Origin: a virus
IMG/VR virus record: IMGVR_UViG_3300003324_000411
Coordinates: 1-46,545 of that record
Length of the DNA stretch: 46,545 nt
Direction: 5' to 3' (one strand)
This document shows, in pieces, positions 8,159-14,568 of the stretch. Numbering within the stretch: the first letter of the stretch is position 1; each line of letters begins with the position of its first letter. The notes beneath the pieces are model-generated. The model ran no database searches. It saw only the letters and a list, made by a program, of their open reading frames with translations, and had not been told where the DNA came from. Both the position numbers and the translations under genes were made by a program.

Positions 8159-9655
8159 TTACTTGTCCAATAAAGCAAGTTCTTTAAAATGTCGTTCTCT
8201 ACGGTCCGACTGCTTCACCCAACCTAACGTCATCCGCTGCCAAGCATTTAGTGGCCCATCAGGGTCCGGCGTGGCGGGACGATGTGGCATTAAAATACCT
8301 AAGCCTTGCCCTATCTTTGACAACGCATCGACAAAGTCATCGTGCGTGCCAGCGGGGAAGGTCAGCAACTGGTTAAGTGCTTTCTCCCAGTCCGGTGCAA
8401 ACCTAGGGAATAGCACCATTTTCTGTGACATTCGGCCCTTAATGCTCTGTGCCTTAGCTTGCTTGTCCTTGCTCTCACTCAACTCAACGACCGGAATGTA
8501 AACCTGTTCCTCTCTCATTCGTTTAAAAAGGAACGGCTCGATGGCACCTGTGATATTCTCCCTCCCTGCCCACCAGCAAATCGGACTGTGCTTTCGCCCC
8601 ATCTCTATCTGTGCATTCACCGCTTCGCCAGTATCAGCCCTTTGCCAATACCAGTCAGGCAATACCCATATCCGGTCACTAGCGTCGACACCGACAGGGA
8701 GGAAACAAAATTCGTCATTCTCCGCGTCCTTTCGGACAGCATAGTCAGCCCCCACATACTTCCGAAGGCCTGTGCGCTCAACGGCGGCTAAGTCCGCTAA
8801 GCTATAAGTCACAATCCAGTCCTTCTTGAAATAATTACCCTCTTCAGGCGCTGGGCGTTGCTGATAAAGACCTGCCCAAGTCCTTGGCACCTTCTTCGCC
8901 ACGGCGACCATCTCATCTGTGAACCATTCCGGCCAAAGGCGTTCGCCCGGCCTACGACCTAGCGGGTCTTTATCCTCGGCAATCATTGGCAACCTAATAA
9001 GCAGCCACTTATCTGGTTCCTCTGCCAATAGCCGACCCACAAGGTCATCCTCATGGCGACGGTTAGCGATAATGACTTGCGCGGCATTCGGCTTAAGGCG
9101 TGGCCAGAAGTCATTCCTATACCAATTATATTGGCTCTGCCGAATAGTGGCTGAATCAGCGTCTTGTTGGCTACCCAAGTAGTCGTCAATAAAGCCAAGG
9201 TCCGCTCTATGACCCGCTATACCTGAGCCTACGCCCGCACAGAAATAGCCACCACCCTTACTAATTCGCCAGTCACCAGCAGCTGCGGCACTCTTTGACA
9301 GCTCATAGCCAAGCTCGTTCTTGTGCAAGTCAATCAGGTCTCTGCACTGACGACCGAAACCTTCGATAAGGCTATAGCTGTAGCTACAAGCAAGGATAAG
9401 GTTCTGAGGATGCTGGCAAAGGTACCAAGGCGGAAAAAGTACTGAGGTATAAGTCGACTTGGCGGCCCCGGGTGGCATTAGGAACATGACGTTCTTAACC
9501 TCGCCGCGCGTCACCTTCTCCAAGACATCAATAATAAGGCGGTGATGTAAAGCCGGAGTCTCCTGTTTGAAGGCAAGGGCGGCCACGCACCATGCCAAGA
9601 AACTCCGGCGAATCTCTCGTCTTTGCAACAGGATTTGTGCTGGCGACTGACTCAT
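8159..9655 (-). CDS. terL: Terminase large subunit
   Basis: The 498-residue protein carries both terminase domains. The ATPase has Walker A PPGAAKST (residues 61-68), Walker B-like LGFIDDYL (153-160) and an ILACSYS segment before it (87-93). The C-terminal RNase H-like nuclease has VGADYAVRK with its acidic residue near 311, and HDDFVDAL near the end. It cuts concatemers and drives packaging through the portal. Its start overlaps the stop of 9652-9999 by four bases, and its stop is two bases before the portal ATG. The family cannot be narrowed to a headful or cos type from sequence alone. Confidence 0.93.
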   Translation of the reverse strand: MSQSPAQILLQRREIRRSFLAWCVAALAFKQETPALHHRLIIDVLEKVTRGEVKNVMFLMPPGAAKSTYTSVLFPPWYLCQHPQNLILACSYSYSLIEGFGRQCRDLIDLHKNELGYELSKSAAAAGDWRISKGGGYFCAGVGSGIAGHRADLGFIDDYLGSQQDADSATIRQSQYNWYRNDFWPRLKPNAAQVIIANRRHEDDLVGRLLAEEPDKWLLIRLPMIAEDKDPLGRRPGERLWPEWFTDEMVAVAKKVPRTWAGLYQQRPAPEEGNYFKKDWIVTYSLADLAAVERTGLRKYVGADYAVRKDAENDEFCFLPVGVDASDRIWVLPDWYWQRADTGEAVNAQIEMGRKHSPICWWAGRENITGAIEPFLFKRMREEQVYIPVVELSESKDKQAKAQSIKGRMSQKMVLFPRFAPDWEKALNQLLTFPAGTHDDFVDALSKIGQGLGILMPHRPATPDPDGPLNAWQRMTLGWVKQSDRRERHFKELALLDK

Positions 9656-9999
9656 TGGTTAAGCTTGACTATAGTCTGCTTTACTTGCTTAGCGCTTCGA
9701 CACTTAAATACTAACTTGAACTCGCACTTGCCACTAAGGTCATGTGTTACTATGCCGTACTCGCCATTCTGCATGTCAACTGAGAGGAACTTCTCTAACT
9801 TATCAAAGGCTTGACCTTTCCACTCGGCACTCTTGATACCCATGCGAGTGATTGAGTAATTAACAAGACTCCGACTGACCCCTAACAGCCTTGCGGCACC
9901 TTGAACTGTCTGAGCCTCAATCAGTGCACAGACAATCGCATTCCTTCGATACTCTTTATAATGGCGAGGTGCGGCAAGGTCCTCACTCGGATCGCGCAT
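9652..9999 (-). CDS. Small helix-turn-helix protein upstream of TerL
   Basis: The 115-residue protein has a clear HTH at residues 27-52 (ALIEAQTVQGAARLLGVSRS and the following recognition helix), of the Fis/HTH_8 kind. The C-terminal half is a short beta-rich domain (LSGKCEFKLVFKCRSAK). It overlaps its upstream neighbour by 17 bases and TerL by four. It could regulate late genes or help select packaging DNA as an accessory small terminase; the larger HTH protein at 10322-11035 is the stronger candidate for that job. Confidence 0.65.
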   Translation of the reverse strand: MRDPSEDLAAPRHYKEYRRNAIVCALIEAQTVQGAARLLGVSRSLVNYSITRMGIKSAEWKGQAFDKLEKFLSVDMQNGEYGIVTHDLSGKCEFKLVFKCRSAKQVKQTIVKLNQ

Positions 10000-10291
10000 T
10001 GGCTTGAACCTCCATTAGCTTTAGTGCCATGATCGCCTCTTCACGTAGCATTTTCTCTGCTATGTCGCACCCTACACTCTGTTCATAAGAGCCGAGGTCT
10101 GGGTTGCCAATGAGCTTCTGTCGGCTATTACGCAGATGCGCAGCGAGCTTGGCAACCTCGTCCGCCGCATATTGCAACGTCCTAGGACAAAGCCAAGGGC
10201 GGTCGCTGACTGATTGAGATGCGGCTTGTGGCGAGTCCTTTTGCTGCTTGGCGGCAGCGTGCCTAGTCAGTTGAGTTAGTGTAGGTGACAT
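9983..10291 (-). CDS. Hypothetical protein in the terminase operon
   Basis: The 102-residue product is not recognised. It has an Ala/Gln/Ser-rich beginning and a longer amphipathic helical region (LQYAADEVAKLAAHLRNSRQ; MLREEAIMALKLMEVQANA). It lies between the two HTH proteins with tight spacing, so it belongs to the packaging operon. An assembly or regulatory helper is possible. Confidence 0.6.
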   Translation of the reverse strand: MSPTLTQLTRHAAAKQQKDSPQAASQSVSDRPWLCPRTLQYAADEVAKLAAHLRNSRQKLIGNPDLGSYEQSVGCDIAEKMLREEAIMALKLMEVQANARSE

Positions 10292-10321
10292 TAAAGCCTA
10301 AATGATTCCAAGCAACGCGGG

Positions 10322-11035
10322 CTAGGCCGTCCCTGTGCTTTCGGTCGCCGGGAGCATCTTCGCCAGCTCACTATCGCTAAGCTTATTAAGATCAACATCA
10401 GTGCCCCGGTTAATAGGCTGGTTTGCTTTTCCATAACGCCTTTCTAAGAGCGCGTTGGCTGCCGCTATTCTGTCCGAGCCACGCGCTTTCTCGTCCTTAA
10501 TAATCGAGGCAAGAGTCTTGACCGCCACCACAACATTCTGCTTAATTACCTCCACAACTTCCTCGTCCTCGCCTTGGACGCGCCTAATCTCCTTGACTAG
10601 ATCTTGTTGAAGCATTGGCTGTCGCAGAATATTGTTAACATTCACTGGCGAGCGGTCAAGCTTGTCGGCGATTTCCTTAACGCTGTAGCCCTTGGCTGCA
10701 AGGTGCAACATTGCTCTGTGCGCTGGAGCCTCTTTCTGCACATGATAAAATGGCGGCTTTCGGTTCTTAAGGGGTACGGGTTCGCTGACGGTAGGGATAG
10801 AGCTAAGAGGTACGACTAAGGTTCCCAAGGTAACGCCGCAACGGGCGCTCACCAGCGCCGGAGGTAAGGGTAGCTCGAACTGCTCCGCAATGTGACGTTT
10901 CGACGCTTGACCGAGATCTACTGATTCCTCGCCCAGCTTGACTGATTCCTCGCATCCGCTCGGCGAGTGCTGCTCAGTTACTGAACAAAACTCTGCTTCT
11001 AATTCCTCAAGAAACGTGACTGGAATCTTTTTCAT
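10322..11035 (-). CDS. Probable terminase small subunit (HTH)
   Basis: The 237-residue protein carries an HTH at residues 111-138 (HLAAKGYSVKEIADKLDRSP followed by VNVNNIL). A long helical region (EVVEVIKQNVVVAVKTLAS) and a C-terminal segment typical of small terminase oligomerisation regions follow. Small terminases recognise the packaging site and load TerL. It is one of the first genes of the late arm and lies 4 bases after the 42-residue ORF upstream. One copy of the dispersed palindrome lies within its coding sequence (10967-10991). Confidence 0.65.
   Translation of the reverse strand: MKKIPVTFLEELEAEFCSVTEQHSPSGCEESVKLGEESVDLGQASKRHIAEQFELPLPPALVSARCGVTLGTLVVPLSSIPTVSEPVPLKNRKPPFYHVQKEAPAHRAMLHLAAKGYSVKEIADKLDRSPVNVNNILRQPMLQQDLVKEIRRVQGEDEEVVEVIKQNVVVAVKTLASIIKDEKARGSDRIAAANALLERRYGKANQPINRGTDVDLNKLSDSELAKMLPATESTGTA
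10967..10991. repeat. Dispersed 25-bp palindrome, copy 2 (inside a gene)
   Basis: The core CTCAGTTACTGAA is intact, with decayed arms GTGCTG and CAAAAC. It is translated as part of the small terminase-like protein (FCSVTEQH). Confidence 0.7.
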
Positions 11036-11039
11036 AACG

Positions 11040-11168
11040 TTAAGTTAAACGATGACGTATGCCTACCCTTAACTCTCGAATCTTGGCCTCGGTTGCCAAG
11101 CGACGTAAGGCTTGGCGACGAGCTTTGTGGCTTTGTAACCAAGCGAGGATAAGGTGAAGTGGTCGCAT
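11040..11168 (-). CDS. Small basic protein, 42 residues
   Basis: This ORF runs from the ATG at 11166-11168 to a TAA ending at 11040. It encodes a very basic helical peptide (LILAWLQSHKARRQALRRLA, then KIRELRVGIRHRLT). Its stop is four bases from the ATG of the terminase small subunit, and its ATG is two bases after the stop of 11171-11371. Such spacing matches the coupled genes elsewhere in this genome and is the main reason to call it. The function is unknown. Confidence 0.45.
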   Translation of the reverse strand: MRPLHLILAWLQSHKARRQALRRLATEAKIRELRVGIRHRLT

Positions 11169-11170
11169 GA

Positions 11171-11371
11171 CTATTCGCTTGGCTTAGTGCTCGGGCTGAG
11201 GTCGCCTTGGCGGTGGACGTGGCTTAGGACTGTAAAGGTAAAAGGCCGTAGGCCGTTCATTGGCTGAGCAAGCATTAGCTCAGTAACACGTGGTCCGTAA
11301 GGTGAGGTGTGGTCAAGTTCGGGCGCAACGCGCCTCGAAATTCGGCCCTCTTGATCTACGTTGTGAACCAT
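11171..11371 (-). CDS. Hypothetical 66-residue protein at the head of the late arm
   Basis: This is the most upstream ORF of the leftward late transcript. The product shows no known motif and no convincing structure. Support comes from position: its TAG is followed two bases later by the ATG of the next small ORF. If neither small ORF is translated, this region would be a long leader of the terminase operon instead. Confidence 0.4.
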   Translation of the reverse strand: MVHNVDQEGRISRRVAPELDHTSPYGPRVTELMLAQPMNGLRPFTFTVLSHVHRQGDLSPSTKPSE

Positions 11372-11475
11372 ACTTAATAGCTTAGCCCACCTAGCAAGGG
11401 AAAGCTACTAGGATAAAGTACCTATAAAGAGGCGTAGGCCCTAATTTCGCTTTGCTACGCAAGGTATTGCTGTAG

Positions 11476-11500
11476 GTCTCGTTCAGTAACTGAGCAAGAC
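11476..11500. repeat. Dispersed 25-bp palindrome, copy 3
   Basis: The arms are GTCTCG and CAAGAC around the core TTCAGTAACTGAG. It lies in the divergent control region; a second half site follows at 11512-11522. Confidence 0.85.
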
Positions 11501-11641
11501 GCGCGAAGCGCCTGAGCAAGACTAAAGAGGCCGCTAGGCCGCAAGACTATAGGCGAATGTTGAAATTTTAGTCCGGTAGGTACGGTGGGCTAGCCTCGAC
11601 TCGAAAGGACTTTTTGTGGGGGGTGCCGGGCGGATATGTTA

Positions 11642-11704
11642 AGTTACTAAACCTTTAGTAGCTGAACATTTAGTAGCTAAATGACCTTGTCTTTAGTAAC
11701 TAAT
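11642..11704. repeat. Cluster of TTTAGTARCT repeats
   Basis: Three direct copies start at 11654, 11669 and 11692, and one inverted copy lies at 11642-11651 (AGTTACTAAA). The unit resembles the core of the dispersed palindrome (TTCAGTAACTGA), so this may be a multi-site operator or iteron-like cluster. It lies upstream of the first rightward gene. Confidence 0.7.
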
Positions 11705-11709
11705 CATTA

Positions 11710-11779
11710 GGCCAGCTTATGACCGCCATAAGGCCCTCTTAAATCTTACATTTTCTCTTGCATCACCTCAGGCCTTATG
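11710..11779 (+). promoter_or_regulatory. Mutually exclusive hairpins, attenuator-like
   Basis: CTTATG (11716-11721) can pair with CATAAG (11727-11732). The same segment, as CATAAGGCC (11727-11735), can instead pair perfectly with GGCCTTATG (11771-11779). The two foldings exclude each other, as in attenuators and riboswitch-like leaders. If transcription starts upstream, this would be the leader of the gene at 11862. No ligand class is recognised. Confidence 0.4.
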
Positions 11780-11861
11780 CCATAGTTGGGCATGCTAGAG
11801 ATTGAGCTTGCGACACCTCCGGGATTCTCCGGCCAAGCGAGGTCTTTAGCCATGACTAAAT

Positions 11862-12176
11862 ATGGCTAATAACAAGCAACTTACAGAAACGGACGCCTTG
11901 GCGAAATGCTTAGCGCGTGCTCTCAAGGACGAGCCGAAAGGTTTCGGCGCTACAGAGGCTAAGGCTGCCACGACTTGCGCCACTGAGCTTTTGCAAGCTG
12001 GCAAGGTTGATGCTGAGACCTTTACGCGCGTCATTGCTCGCCTTGGCAATCACTCTGCACTTCGCCAATGGGCCACGTCTCATGGGTTCCTCGCTAAAGA
12101 GGCTGACGCCTTAGCGAATGCGGTGAGCCACGAGCTTGCAGTTATCAAAGAAGGTCTCGCGAAATTAGCAGAGTAG
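11862..12176 (+). CDS. Hypothetical helical protein, first rightward gene
   Basis: The 104-residue product is Ala/Leu-rich and mostly helical, with no recognised domain. It is followed at once by a strong rho-independent terminator, so it forms a one-gene transcript separate from the main early operon that starts near 13430. A five-codon frame starting at 11851 (MTKYG) overlaps its ATG and has a purine-rich GAGG upstream, which could couple translation. An early, abundantly made takeover protein would fit this position, but that is inference. Confidence 0.7.
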   Translation: MANNKQLTETDALAKCLARALKDEPKGFGATEAKAATTCATELLQAGKVDAETFTRVIARLGNHSALRQWATSHGFLAKEADALANAVSHELAVIKEGLAKLAE

Positions 12177-12185
12177 CACCTAATT

Positions 12186-12220
12186 ACTTCCGCCAGCGAC
12201 CTTCCTGGCGGAGGTCTTTT
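12186..12220 (+). terminator. Rho-independent terminator
   Basis: The stem ACTTCCGCCAG (12186-12196) pairs with CTGGCGGAGGT (12205-12215), with one G-U pair and an 8-base loop, followed by CTTTTT. It ends the transcript of the gene at 11862-12176. Confidence 0.85.
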
Positions 12221-12263
12221 TAGGCCTTACTTTTTATCTGAATGAGTCGTGCCTTAGTAGAGC

Positions 12264-12297
12264 CTAATCTTAACTCAAGACTTCTGTTAAAGATTAG
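12264..12297. repeat. Inverted repeat in the convergent gap
   Basis: CTAATCTTAAC (12264-12274) pairs with GTTAAAGATTAG (12286-12297) around an 11-base loop with one bulged base. It lies between the terminator and the long palindrome. Confidence 0.6.
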
Positions 12298-12338
12298 TCG
12301 AAGCGTAGTACCTATAATAGCTATATGCTAAATTCTAG

Positions 12339-12527
12339 CGTGCTATCTATCTATCTATCGATCTCATAATAGAAAAACCTAGCTATAAATGCCCCCCGAG
12401 GGGCCTAAGGGTGTATAGTTATAAAAAAAAAAAAAAAAAAAAATACTATAACTACTACTCCCCCCGGGGCCTTGGGAGCCTTTATAGCGTGGTTTTGCAT
12501 TTATGAGATCTAACGCTAGATAGCACG
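12339..12527. repeat. Long imperfect palindrome around a run of 21 A's, candidate replication origin
   Basis: Arms of about 85 bases mirror each other about position 12435. Matching blocks include CGTGCTATCTA/TAGATAGCACG, GATCTCATAA/TTATGAGATC (12360-12369 and 12501-12510), GCTATAAA/TTTATAGC, and TAGTTATA/TATAACTA next to the centre. The centre is A21 (12423-12443). Each arm has its own GC-rich small hairpin, and a CTAT microsatellite lies at 12343-12359. The structure lies in a gap between convergent genes. An origin of replication or a bidirectional transcription stop is most likely; read on the minus strand, a GC hairpin precedes a T tract. Confidence 0.8.
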
Positions 12528-12603
12528 TAGCTAGCACATAGCACATATCACGATCGCCAGATAGCAATAATTCACCTCACCGCCAAGCAGCTTAGCCCTT
12601 GCA

Positions 12604-12628
12604 GTCTTGCTCAGTTTCTGAACAAGAC
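12604..12628. repeat. Dispersed 25-bp palindrome, copy 4
   Basis: Both six-base arms are perfect (GTCTTG, CAAGAC) around the core CTCAGTTTCTGAA. It lies two bases beyond the stop codon of the leftward gene 12631-13236. Confidence 0.9.
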
Positions 12629-12630
12629 TC

Positions 12631-13236
12631 TCACAGCGATTCAACGTCCCTTAAATACTCACTATCTGACTCAATCTTAACCGTAATATAGGGTTCACTT
12701 CCTTTTGGCGGATCAATACGTATCACATAATACTTATCCTGCAACTTACTCGCCTCCGCTACTGCAATCTCATTACTATCACAATAAATAAGGTAATCGC
12801 CAAACGGCACACCGAAGCACTGTCTAACCTTATCGATCTTACTCGCCAACTCTAAGAACTTAATCGTACGCTCATCGCCAAGGCGCATACCTTCCCATGA
12901 CTGAATAGCGTCGGCCACCCGGAGATTCCTTATCAACACCTTACCATCAGCACACACCTCAGGTTTCAACATCGTAAGGTCATACCCCGGCGGTATCATG
13001 TCACTCTTATATCCGTACCGTCTATAACCCAAGCACGCATCTCTAAATCTTACCATATAACTATACGCACTCATCTTAATCGGTGGTGTTATAACAACCG
13101 ACCCTTTGCACGCCTCAGCTATCGCTGCCTCATACTTTCTAAAGGCACGCTCCTGGAGATCGTACCTTGGCAAAGTCTTAACTTCGCCACCTCGATACGG
13201 TTGAATGTCACAATTAAACTTTTCTTGATTATTCAT
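12631..13236 (-). CDS. Lone leftward gene in the early arm, candidate regulator
   Basis: The product (201 residues from the ATG at 13234-13236) is not recognised. It has a Tyr/Arg-rich middle (YMVRFRDACLGYRRYGYKSD) and no obvious HTH. It is the only leftward gene between 11.9 and 32.1 kb. A good promoter (TTGACT-17-TATGAT, 13247-13275) lies directly upstream, so transcripts should begin about 5 bases before this ATG. The mRNA would then be nearly leaderless, as in some phage repressor genes. Longer starts (ATG at 13251, TTG at 13275) overlap the promoter. The promoter geometry suggests a regulator; the sequence itself does not prove it. Confidence 0.7.
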   Translation of the reverse strand: MNNQEKFNCDIQPYRGGEVKTLPRYDLQERAFRKYEAAIAEACKGSVVITPPIKMSAYSYMVRFRDACLGYRRYGYKSDMIPPGYDLTMLKPEVCADGKVLIRNLRVADAIQSWEGMRLGDERTIKFLELASKIDKVRQCFGVPFGDYLIYCDSNEIAVAEASKLQDKYYVIRIDPPKGSEPYITVKIESDSEYLRDVESL

Positions 13237-13248
13237 AAGTGCACTTAT
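13235..13248. promoter_or_regulatory. 14-bp perfect palindrome at the leftward start site
   Basis: ATAAGTGCACTTAT is a perfect palindrome covering the predicted transcription start and the ATG of the leftward gene. It is a candidate operator, possibly for autoregulation. Confidence 0.6.
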
Positions 13249-13275
13249 CATATCGATCTTTATAGCTAAAGTCAA
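13247..13275 (-). promoter_or_regulatory. Sigma70-like promoter, leftward
   Basis: On the minus strand TTGACT (13270-13275) and TATGAT (13247-13252) are separated by exactly 17 bases. It drives the gene ending at 12631. Confidence 0.75.
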
Positions 13276-13393
13276 TAGGCTAAACTACCCATGCCCGGCC
13301 TAGCAGATCCCATGCCAAGCGGCTCTAAGCAATCTCCATGCCAAGCAGCCCCGGAAGCCTCATTTAAATCCATATAAATCGCTACGTAGGCCC

Positions 13394-13422
13394 TTGCCAA
13401 GCTCCCGGCCTTCTGCTATGAT
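13394..13422 (+). promoter_or_regulatory. Sigma70-like promoter for the main early operon
   Basis: TTGCCA (13394-13399) and TATGAT (13417-13422) are 17 bases apart, and the start is predicted near 13429. The 230-base gap between the two opposed promoters also holds two copies of CATGCCAAGC (13311-13320, 13337-13346) and otherwise no gene. Nearly all rightward genes from 13510 on are so tightly packed that this may be their main promoter. Confidence 0.65.
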
Positions 13423-13428
13423 CCCCTT

Positions 13429-13440
13429 AGAGCATGCTCT
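13429..13440. promoter_or_regulatory. 12-bp perfect palindrome at the rightward start site
   Basis: AGAGCATGCTCT is a perfect palindrome lying at the predicted start of the early transcript. Together with the palindrome at 13235-13248 it gives each of the two opposed promoters a symmetric candidate operator at +1. Confidence 0.5.
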
Positions 13441-13509
13441 ACTATTTAAATCTCAGGTCCGCGCCTCGGAAGGCTCGCCAAGCAGAGCAAGGCTTCATGA
13501 CTGAATCCT

Positions 13510-13692
13510 ATGACTAAAGAACAAATACGCATCCTCAACGCAGTGCTGTCACGCAAGCATTGCCAGCAACCTATCATCTCATTACACGTGCTTGACCAAG
13601 ACCTAGTAACTACAATGAGCCAAATCATCATCGAGTTGGCCGCCAAGCTGGACGAGGCGCAAATACCATTCGGTGGAGGTGAGCCGCAATGA
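13510..13692 (+). CDS. Small hypothetical early protein
   Basis: The 60-residue product (begins MTKEQIRILNAVL) is mostly helical, with no known domain. It resembles in layout the next tiny protein (helix, HVLDQDL or HSGDQPLVNDL, helix), so the two may be diverged copies. Its stop overlaps the next ATG (ATGA). It is the first gene after the early promoter; no Shine-Dalgarno sequence is present. Confidence 0.65.
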   Translation: MTKEQIRILNAVLSRKHCQQPIISLHVLDQDLVTTMSQIIIELAAKLDEAQIPFGGGEPQ

Positions 13693-13808
13693 CAAAGCCT
13701 AACCTTCTACAGCTCGTTCTTAGGTCACATGTCATCGCTTTTCACTCTGGTGACCAGCCTTTAGTCAACGACCTTTGCTCTATCATCCAAGACCTGCACG
13801 CAAAGTAG
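13689..13808 (+). CDS. Small hypothetical early protein, 39 residues
   Basis: The ATG overlaps the stop of the upstream gene. The peptide (MTKPNLLQLVLRSHVIAFHS, then DQPLVNDLCSIIQDLHAK) has the same general pattern as the preceding protein, with which it may be related by duplication. Support comes from the ATGA coupling and a plausible sequence. Confidence 0.5.
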   Translation: MTKPNLLQLVLRSHVIAFHSGDQPLVNDLCSIIQDLHAK

Positions 13809-13835
13809 CAACGCCTTACACCCTTGTTAAAGCGC

Positions 13836-13952
13836 ATGTTAAGCGAAGGTGAATGTTATTGCACCGACGACGTTGCAGCACATTGCGCCTATTGTGAGCT
13901 ACAAAAGCTGGTCGGCGACCTATCCAAGTCGGTCGATTTAAAAATAATATGA
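13836..13952 (+). CDS. Mini cysteine-pair protein, 38 residues
   Basis: This tiny product has cysteines at residues 7, 9, 17 and 20 (CYC and CAYC), enough for one zinc site. Its stop overlaps the next ATG. It is one of about ten tiny proteins of this kind in this genome. The target is unknown. Confidence 0.5.
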   Translation: MLSEGECYCTDDVAAHCAYCELQKLVGDLSKSVDLKII

Positions 13953-14077
13953 AACGCTAATACATCACAGTCGGCGCGTTTGTCGATATTCACACCTATG
14001 TAGATGCTGAGAGCTTCGACATCAAAGCAAGCACTATAGCGGAGGCTATAGAAAAGGTCCAACTTATCGGGTTTTGA
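13949..14077 (+). pseudogene. Small gene interrupted by a TAA at codon 4
   Basis: The frame begins MKR, hits TAA at 13958-13960, then continues YITVGAFVDIHTYVDAESFD to a stop at 14075-14077. The layout after the stop, a beta strand pair followed by an Ala/Glu-rich helix (AEAIEKV), is typical of small phage proteins that start 'MKKYxVxV'. It looks like a complete gene with one nonsense base. No alternative ATG, GTG or TTG follows closely. Readthrough or a sequencing error are the other explanations. Confidence 0.5.
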
Positions 14078-14502
14078 GCTACAACTACCTACAGCAATGT
14101 AGAGCTAACACGCGACATCGTCGCTGTGCAACGAATAAAATGAGCACTAAGCAATTCCTTGCAATGTACGGCACGCACGGTGCTAGCATTATCATTTCTA
14201 ACTTACTAGAGAGCATCGAGAACCCCGTGCTTAAGGACAAATTACGAAAGAACTCCGCACAGTTCTGTGATCACCTCACCTTAATGCTAGAACGCGAACA
14301 AGCAGCCTTACAAGGTGACAAGCACGGTGCGAATCCGACCTATAGTCTAGTAATACGTGAAAATTCCGCTTCGACCGAAAGCGACTGGTTTCTTGTACCT
14401 GATAATGCAATATGCTCTCGTGACATCGGACCGTTCGATTCTACGCTAGAGGCCAAGAACTACGCAAAGGACAATAATATCACAATAAGCAATTTTAATT
14501 AG
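14074..14502 (+). CDS. Hypothetical protein
   Basis: The reading frame is open from a TTG at 14074, which overlaps the preceding stop. The first ATG is at 14140, giving 120 residues starting MSTKQFLAMYGTHGASIIIS, and that start gives the more natural N-terminus. The body is helical (NLLESIENPVLKDKLRKN) with a short C-terminal strand region (LVIRENSASTESDWFLVPD) that resembles small phage proteins of the early region. The function is unknown. The dispersed palindrome follows directly. Confidence 0.65.
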   Translation: MSYNYLQQCRANTRHRRCATNKMSTKQFLAMYGTHGASIIISNLLESIENPVLKDKLRKNSAQFCDHLTLMLEREQAALQGDKHGANPTYSLVIRENSASTESDWFLVPDNAICSRDIGPFDSTLEAKNYAKDNNITISNFN

Positions 14503-14526
14503 TAATGCTCAGTAACTGAGCAAGAC
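14502..14526. repeat. Dispersed 25-bp palindrome, copy 5
   Basis: The arms are GTAATG and CAAGAC. The core GCTCAGTAACTGAGC is a fully paired palindrome, and the copy directly follows a stop codon. Confidence 0.85.
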
Positions 14527-14568
14527 TCCTAAATAAAACCTAAACCAAAGTAAAACTAAACTAAACCT

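Larger units (their letters stand above)
11372..11861. promoter_or_regulatory. Divergent control region between late and early arms
   Basis: No gene is supported in this 490-base stretch, which separates the leftward late genes from the rightward gene at 11862. It holds one copy of the dispersed palindrome (11476-11500) with an extra half site CTGAGCAAGAC at 11512-11522, a cluster of TTTAGTARCT repeats (11642-11704), alternative hairpins (11710-11779), and a G-rich run at 11616-11633. A weak rightward promoter candidate is TTGCAT-17-CATAGT near 11759. No strong sigma70 promoter was seen by eye. Promoters for both arms, and perhaps the packaging site next to the small terminase, are expected here. 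Confidence 0.6.

Noticed and set aside
11476-11861. Integrase attachment site or lysogeny module
   Set aside because: No integrase, excisionase or partition gene set was found; the repeats here fit control sites better.
12423-12443. A21 run as a pure assembly or sequencing artefact
   Set aside because: It lies exactly at the symmetry centre of the long palindrome, so it is likely real, although its exact length may be inaccurate.
12379-12567. Minus-strand open frame of 62 codons with a Phe run
   Set aside because: It is a translation of the long palindrome and its A21 tract, not a gene.
12604-12628. Dispersed palindrome as an ordinary terminator
   Set aside because: No T tract follows any copy on the transcribed strand, and copies also occur inside genes and just before start codons.
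13237-13275. Longer start (TTG at 13275 or ATG at 13251) for the leftward gene
   Set aside because: These codons overlap the -35 and -10 boxes of the only visible promoter, so they would lie outside or at the very edge of the mRNA.
13276-13509. CRISPR-like array from the CATGCCAAGC repeats
   Set aside because: Only two good short copies with irregular spacing and no palindrome; no cas genes in the window.
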